Part shown: positions 61,817-64,000 of the stretch, piece by piece
Layout: each line of letters starts with the position of its first letter
Position numbering within the stretch: the stretch's first letter is position 1
DNA from: Asterias rubens
Lineage: Eukaryota > Echinodermata > Asteroidea > Forcipulatida > Asteriidae
Assembly (NCBI RefSeq): GCF_902459465.1
Contig: NC_047083.1
Coordinates: 870,501 to 934,500, forward strand
DNA length: 64,000 bases
Direction of reading: 5' to 3'
Notes under the pieces: generated by a model
Told to the model about the DNA's origin: nothing
What the model saw: the letters and a program-made list of their open reading frames with translations, nothing else
The model's database searches: none
Position numbers and translations under genes: made by a program

Positions 61817-62025
61817 AGGTCTGATACTTAATGGAGGCAACAAAGGTGATTGCCTCCATGCCCTCTTGTCATTGCCTTGGTCCTAGTGCCCTTGAAATGC
61901 TCCAGTTGAAGTTTACAATCTTCCTCATAGGCTGCCCTTTTACAACTTGGCATCAAGGCATTTTCTCCTTGAGGAGAAAATGCCTTGATGCCCTTTCCCT
62001 TTCAAAAACGAACAAACAGACCTGG
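61817..62025 (+). repeat. Element D, copy with internal hairpin
   Basis: CAGGTCTGATACTTAATGGAG, CATTGCCTTGGTCCTAGTGC, then the inverted pair GCATTTTCTCCTTGAGGAG and CTCCTTGAGGAGAAAATGCC, and AACGAACAAACAGACCTGG at the end. Confidence 0.7.
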
Positions 62026-62334
62026 TACTGATGCATCGTGAAGTTTACTGGTGAAAAACGACCGCTAGTTGCCGCGCCATCTTTAATATCTCTCCTCCCC
62101 CCCCCCCAAACCCAAATAGCAATTTATATTGTGTGACAAGATGAATTATATCTTGAGTGAGAATATGGACGATGCAGCGTGTAACATGATGCAGTTTTGC
62201 AGCGTGATATTAATATGGCCAGGGGTGGGTCAGCTTGCTCTAATGCTGTACAAACACAATGCTTATAAATATATCATCTCGAGCTGTGGTGTTCCACCGA
62301 ATCTGCTGCTGGACATTTATAGGCAGAGCTACTA

Positions 62335-63500
62335 AGCAGTAACACTTACTTGCTAAGCGTTTTTGATAAGCAGACTTGGTTTTATCGGAGGAAAAATCTT
62401 TAAACTGTACTTTTAATTGTTCTTGCCAGTGAATGATTTCCGTTTTATGGCATAGCAAAATGTACATATTTTGCATAAAAATTGCTGGGTGAAATCATTT
62501 CCTGTGTGAATTTTCGCAATTTTTATTTTTATCTTAAGTCCGAAGAGTCATAACAAAATGTTCATGTGTGCAGAAATTGTTTTACTTGAGAAATTTCACA
62601 ATCTATTTTGGGGTGAACAGAGACAGACATTAGCATACAGGCACTCCATCAACTCTGCTATCTACAATTGACAATCATATATTTTTTTTTTTACAATCAT
62701 ATAAAAGAAAAAAGACTCAGAATCTTTTGTGTGCTTTGTTGAAGATCTATGTTTGTATTTAAAGCGCCTTCAGCCATGTAAAGTCACCTTTGTGACATTT
62801 TGCTCATATTTTGTGCAACAAGAGTTTGAGGTTTCTGGTTTTTGCAGAGTAACTTTCTGAATTTGGCAGAGTGACTTTCTGAATAAATGAATTGACAGTT
62901 TAGGAAACTCTTACCCGGTATTTTATCCATCAACAGTTTTGATTTGTAATTTGATGTAATCATGTTTTAAAGTCTGAAACTTCAAATTCTGTAAAGTGAA
63001 TTCAGACTTGGGTAACATTTGGAATCGGTAAAAAAAAAAATGATTTCAACAAAAATGCAAGCAATCGCTTAATGGTGCTCTGATCAACGACACGCTCGAC
63101 GATATCGTACGACCCTCCTACAATGGCGCCATGAATCTCTCTGATGCTATTTATTCCGACAGTCTGACTCGTTACCCAGCTTGGGAAGCAATTTTACAGC
63201 AACTCTTTAATAATTCAAGCCTTGACGAGCCAGCCGTGCTCAGTAACCCAGTGCCTTTAAATTTAACAGGATGCCTCTTTCATATCATTCACATGAACAA
63301 TACACGGCAATGTATTTAGTTTCTGTAGGTAAAGTGCAGAGACTTTGCAATTAAATTCCGAGGGGCCAGTTCCATCAGGGGGCCAATTATAGTAAGATGC
63401 TTAGCAGAAATTGTTCTCCTGCTTAGCAAGAAGTGTTTGGCAACAGTCACTTGTATCTAGCCCATCTGGTACTTCAGCAGTATTTGCCAAGAAACCAGAA
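62335..63500. repeat. Two diverged family E fragments
   Basis: GCTACTAAGCAGTAACACTTA to GGTTTTATCGGAGGAAAAA (62325-62400), and AGATGCTTAGCAGAAATTG with TGCTTAGCAAGAAGTGTTTG (63400-63445), carry the CTTAGCAG words of family E without intact ends. Confidence 0.4.
63044..63319 (+). CDS. Candidate coding fragment, function unknown
   Basis: An open frame from just after a stop at 63041 to TAG at 63317 encodes about 91 residues. From GALINDTLDDIVRPSYNGAM through ARYPAW-like (here TRYPAWEAILQQLFNN) to NLTGCLFHIIHMN, the composition is protein-like and less AT-biased than the surroundings. An ATG exists at 63131. No acceptor stands out; TGCAAG|CAATCG near 63061 is weak. It could be the last exon of an unrecognised gene, a decayed gene, or chance. 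I recognise no family. Confidence 0.25.
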   Translation, partial: FQQKCKQSLNGALINDTLDDIVRPSYNGAMNLSDAIYSDSLTRYPAWEAILQQLFNNSSLDEPAVLSNPVPLNLTGCLFHIIHMNNTRQCI

Positions 63501-63690
63501 TCTTCAATCCATAAAAATATCTCTACAGAAATAATTATTGTAACCATTACCTAGCAGGATTAAAAAATAATGAAAGTAAAATTTAAAGAAAATGGCAAAA
63601 TGTTTTATTGATAACTGATCATTTTTAGCAACAAGCCTATTTGGTCTTGTGACTGTGAGTTCCCCCCCCCTTCCCCCAAATTTCGCCCTG

Positions 63691-63869
63691 TAAAGCCCAG
63701 TTCATACTTCCTGCAAATGCGATGCGAAGTTGGCGTGAATTTGATGTCCGTTTTCACTGCGATATTCGCAAGAGAGTTGAACACAACTCAACTGCTGCGT
63801 ATTATTCGTTGCAAATTTGTGACGTCAACATTCGATTTCGCATTCGCAGGAAGTATAAACAGGGCTTTA
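63691..63869. repeat. Palindromic element with TAAAGCCCAGTTCATACTTC ends
   Basis: TAAAGCCCAGTTCATACTTC at the left pairs with GAAGTATAAACAGGGCTTTA at the right. Arms continue through CTGCAAATGCGATGCGAA and TTCGCATTCGCAGG. Two overlapping short frames inside are artefacts of the palindrome. Confidence 0.85.
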
Positions 63870-64000
63870 ATGGTTGCCCAATGCTGCGCCACACACAGAG
63901 AGGCAGAAATCTTTAGTTAATACAGCACTGCATGCTTTGAATAACAAACCCCCTACTTGATCCATGTATTGCTTGAAGCCTGGAAGCAACCCAGGACAAT

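Noticed and set aside
62129-62335. 68-residue plus-strand frame as a gene
   Set aside because: No splice sites, family signature or flanking exons. It runs into a family E fragment.
63717-63920. Two overlapping frames near the right edge
   Set aside because: They fall in the palindromic element at 63691-63869 and mirror each other's composition.

Overview
This is animal nuclear DNA: AT-rich, with short coding exons split by GT-AG introns and a very dense load of small inverted-repeat elements. My best guess is an echinoderm, possibly a sea star. That rests on invertebrate-type orthologues and on repeat families that resemble echinoderm interspersed repeats I remember; no search was run. No bacterial, viral or organellar genes were seen.

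Four protein-coding genes can be assembled exon by exon with intact frames and splice sites. (1) A plus-strand myotrophin gene (MTPN, ankyrin repeats, 4 exons, 115 aa) at 403-3267. (2) A minus-strand C6orf89-like type II membrane protein (6 exons, 354 aa) at 6654-8904. (3) A plus-strand syndapin/PACSIN gene (F-BAR plus SH3, 8 coding exons, 423 aa, with two further candidate cassette exons) at 21899-34928. (4) A minus-strand EMC10, ER membrane complex subunit 10 (7 exons, 254 aa), at 39858-43380. They are unrelated housekeeping or cell-biological genes and show no sign of forming a pathway or operon. A weak candidate coding fragment lies at 63044-63319.

About 9-21.8 kb (possibly a 5' noncoding intron of PACSIN) and 43.4-64 kb are gene-poor. 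They hold miniature inverted-repeat or foldback elements of at least eight families, two larger TIR elements (11395-12592 and 20350-21305), tRNA-derived SINE fragments, minisatellites (a 76-bp unit x13 inside a PACSIN intron, a 60-bp unit x5-6 at 18.8 kb, a 22-bp unit x7 in the PACSIN 3' UTR) and recent tandem duplications. Several of these sit within genes: a decayed duplicate of myotrophin exon 2, a copied PACSIN exon end with its splice donor, and an element beginning about 12 bases after a myotrophin splice donor.

I found no convincing new biological system. The most rewarding leads are the two phase-compatible PACSIN cassette exons, a nine-copy irregularly spaced 17-bp repeat at 15 kb, an inverted pair of tRNA-Asn-like SINE heads with nested insertions at 32.8-33.5 kb, and foldback families that share an internal module but carry different termini.
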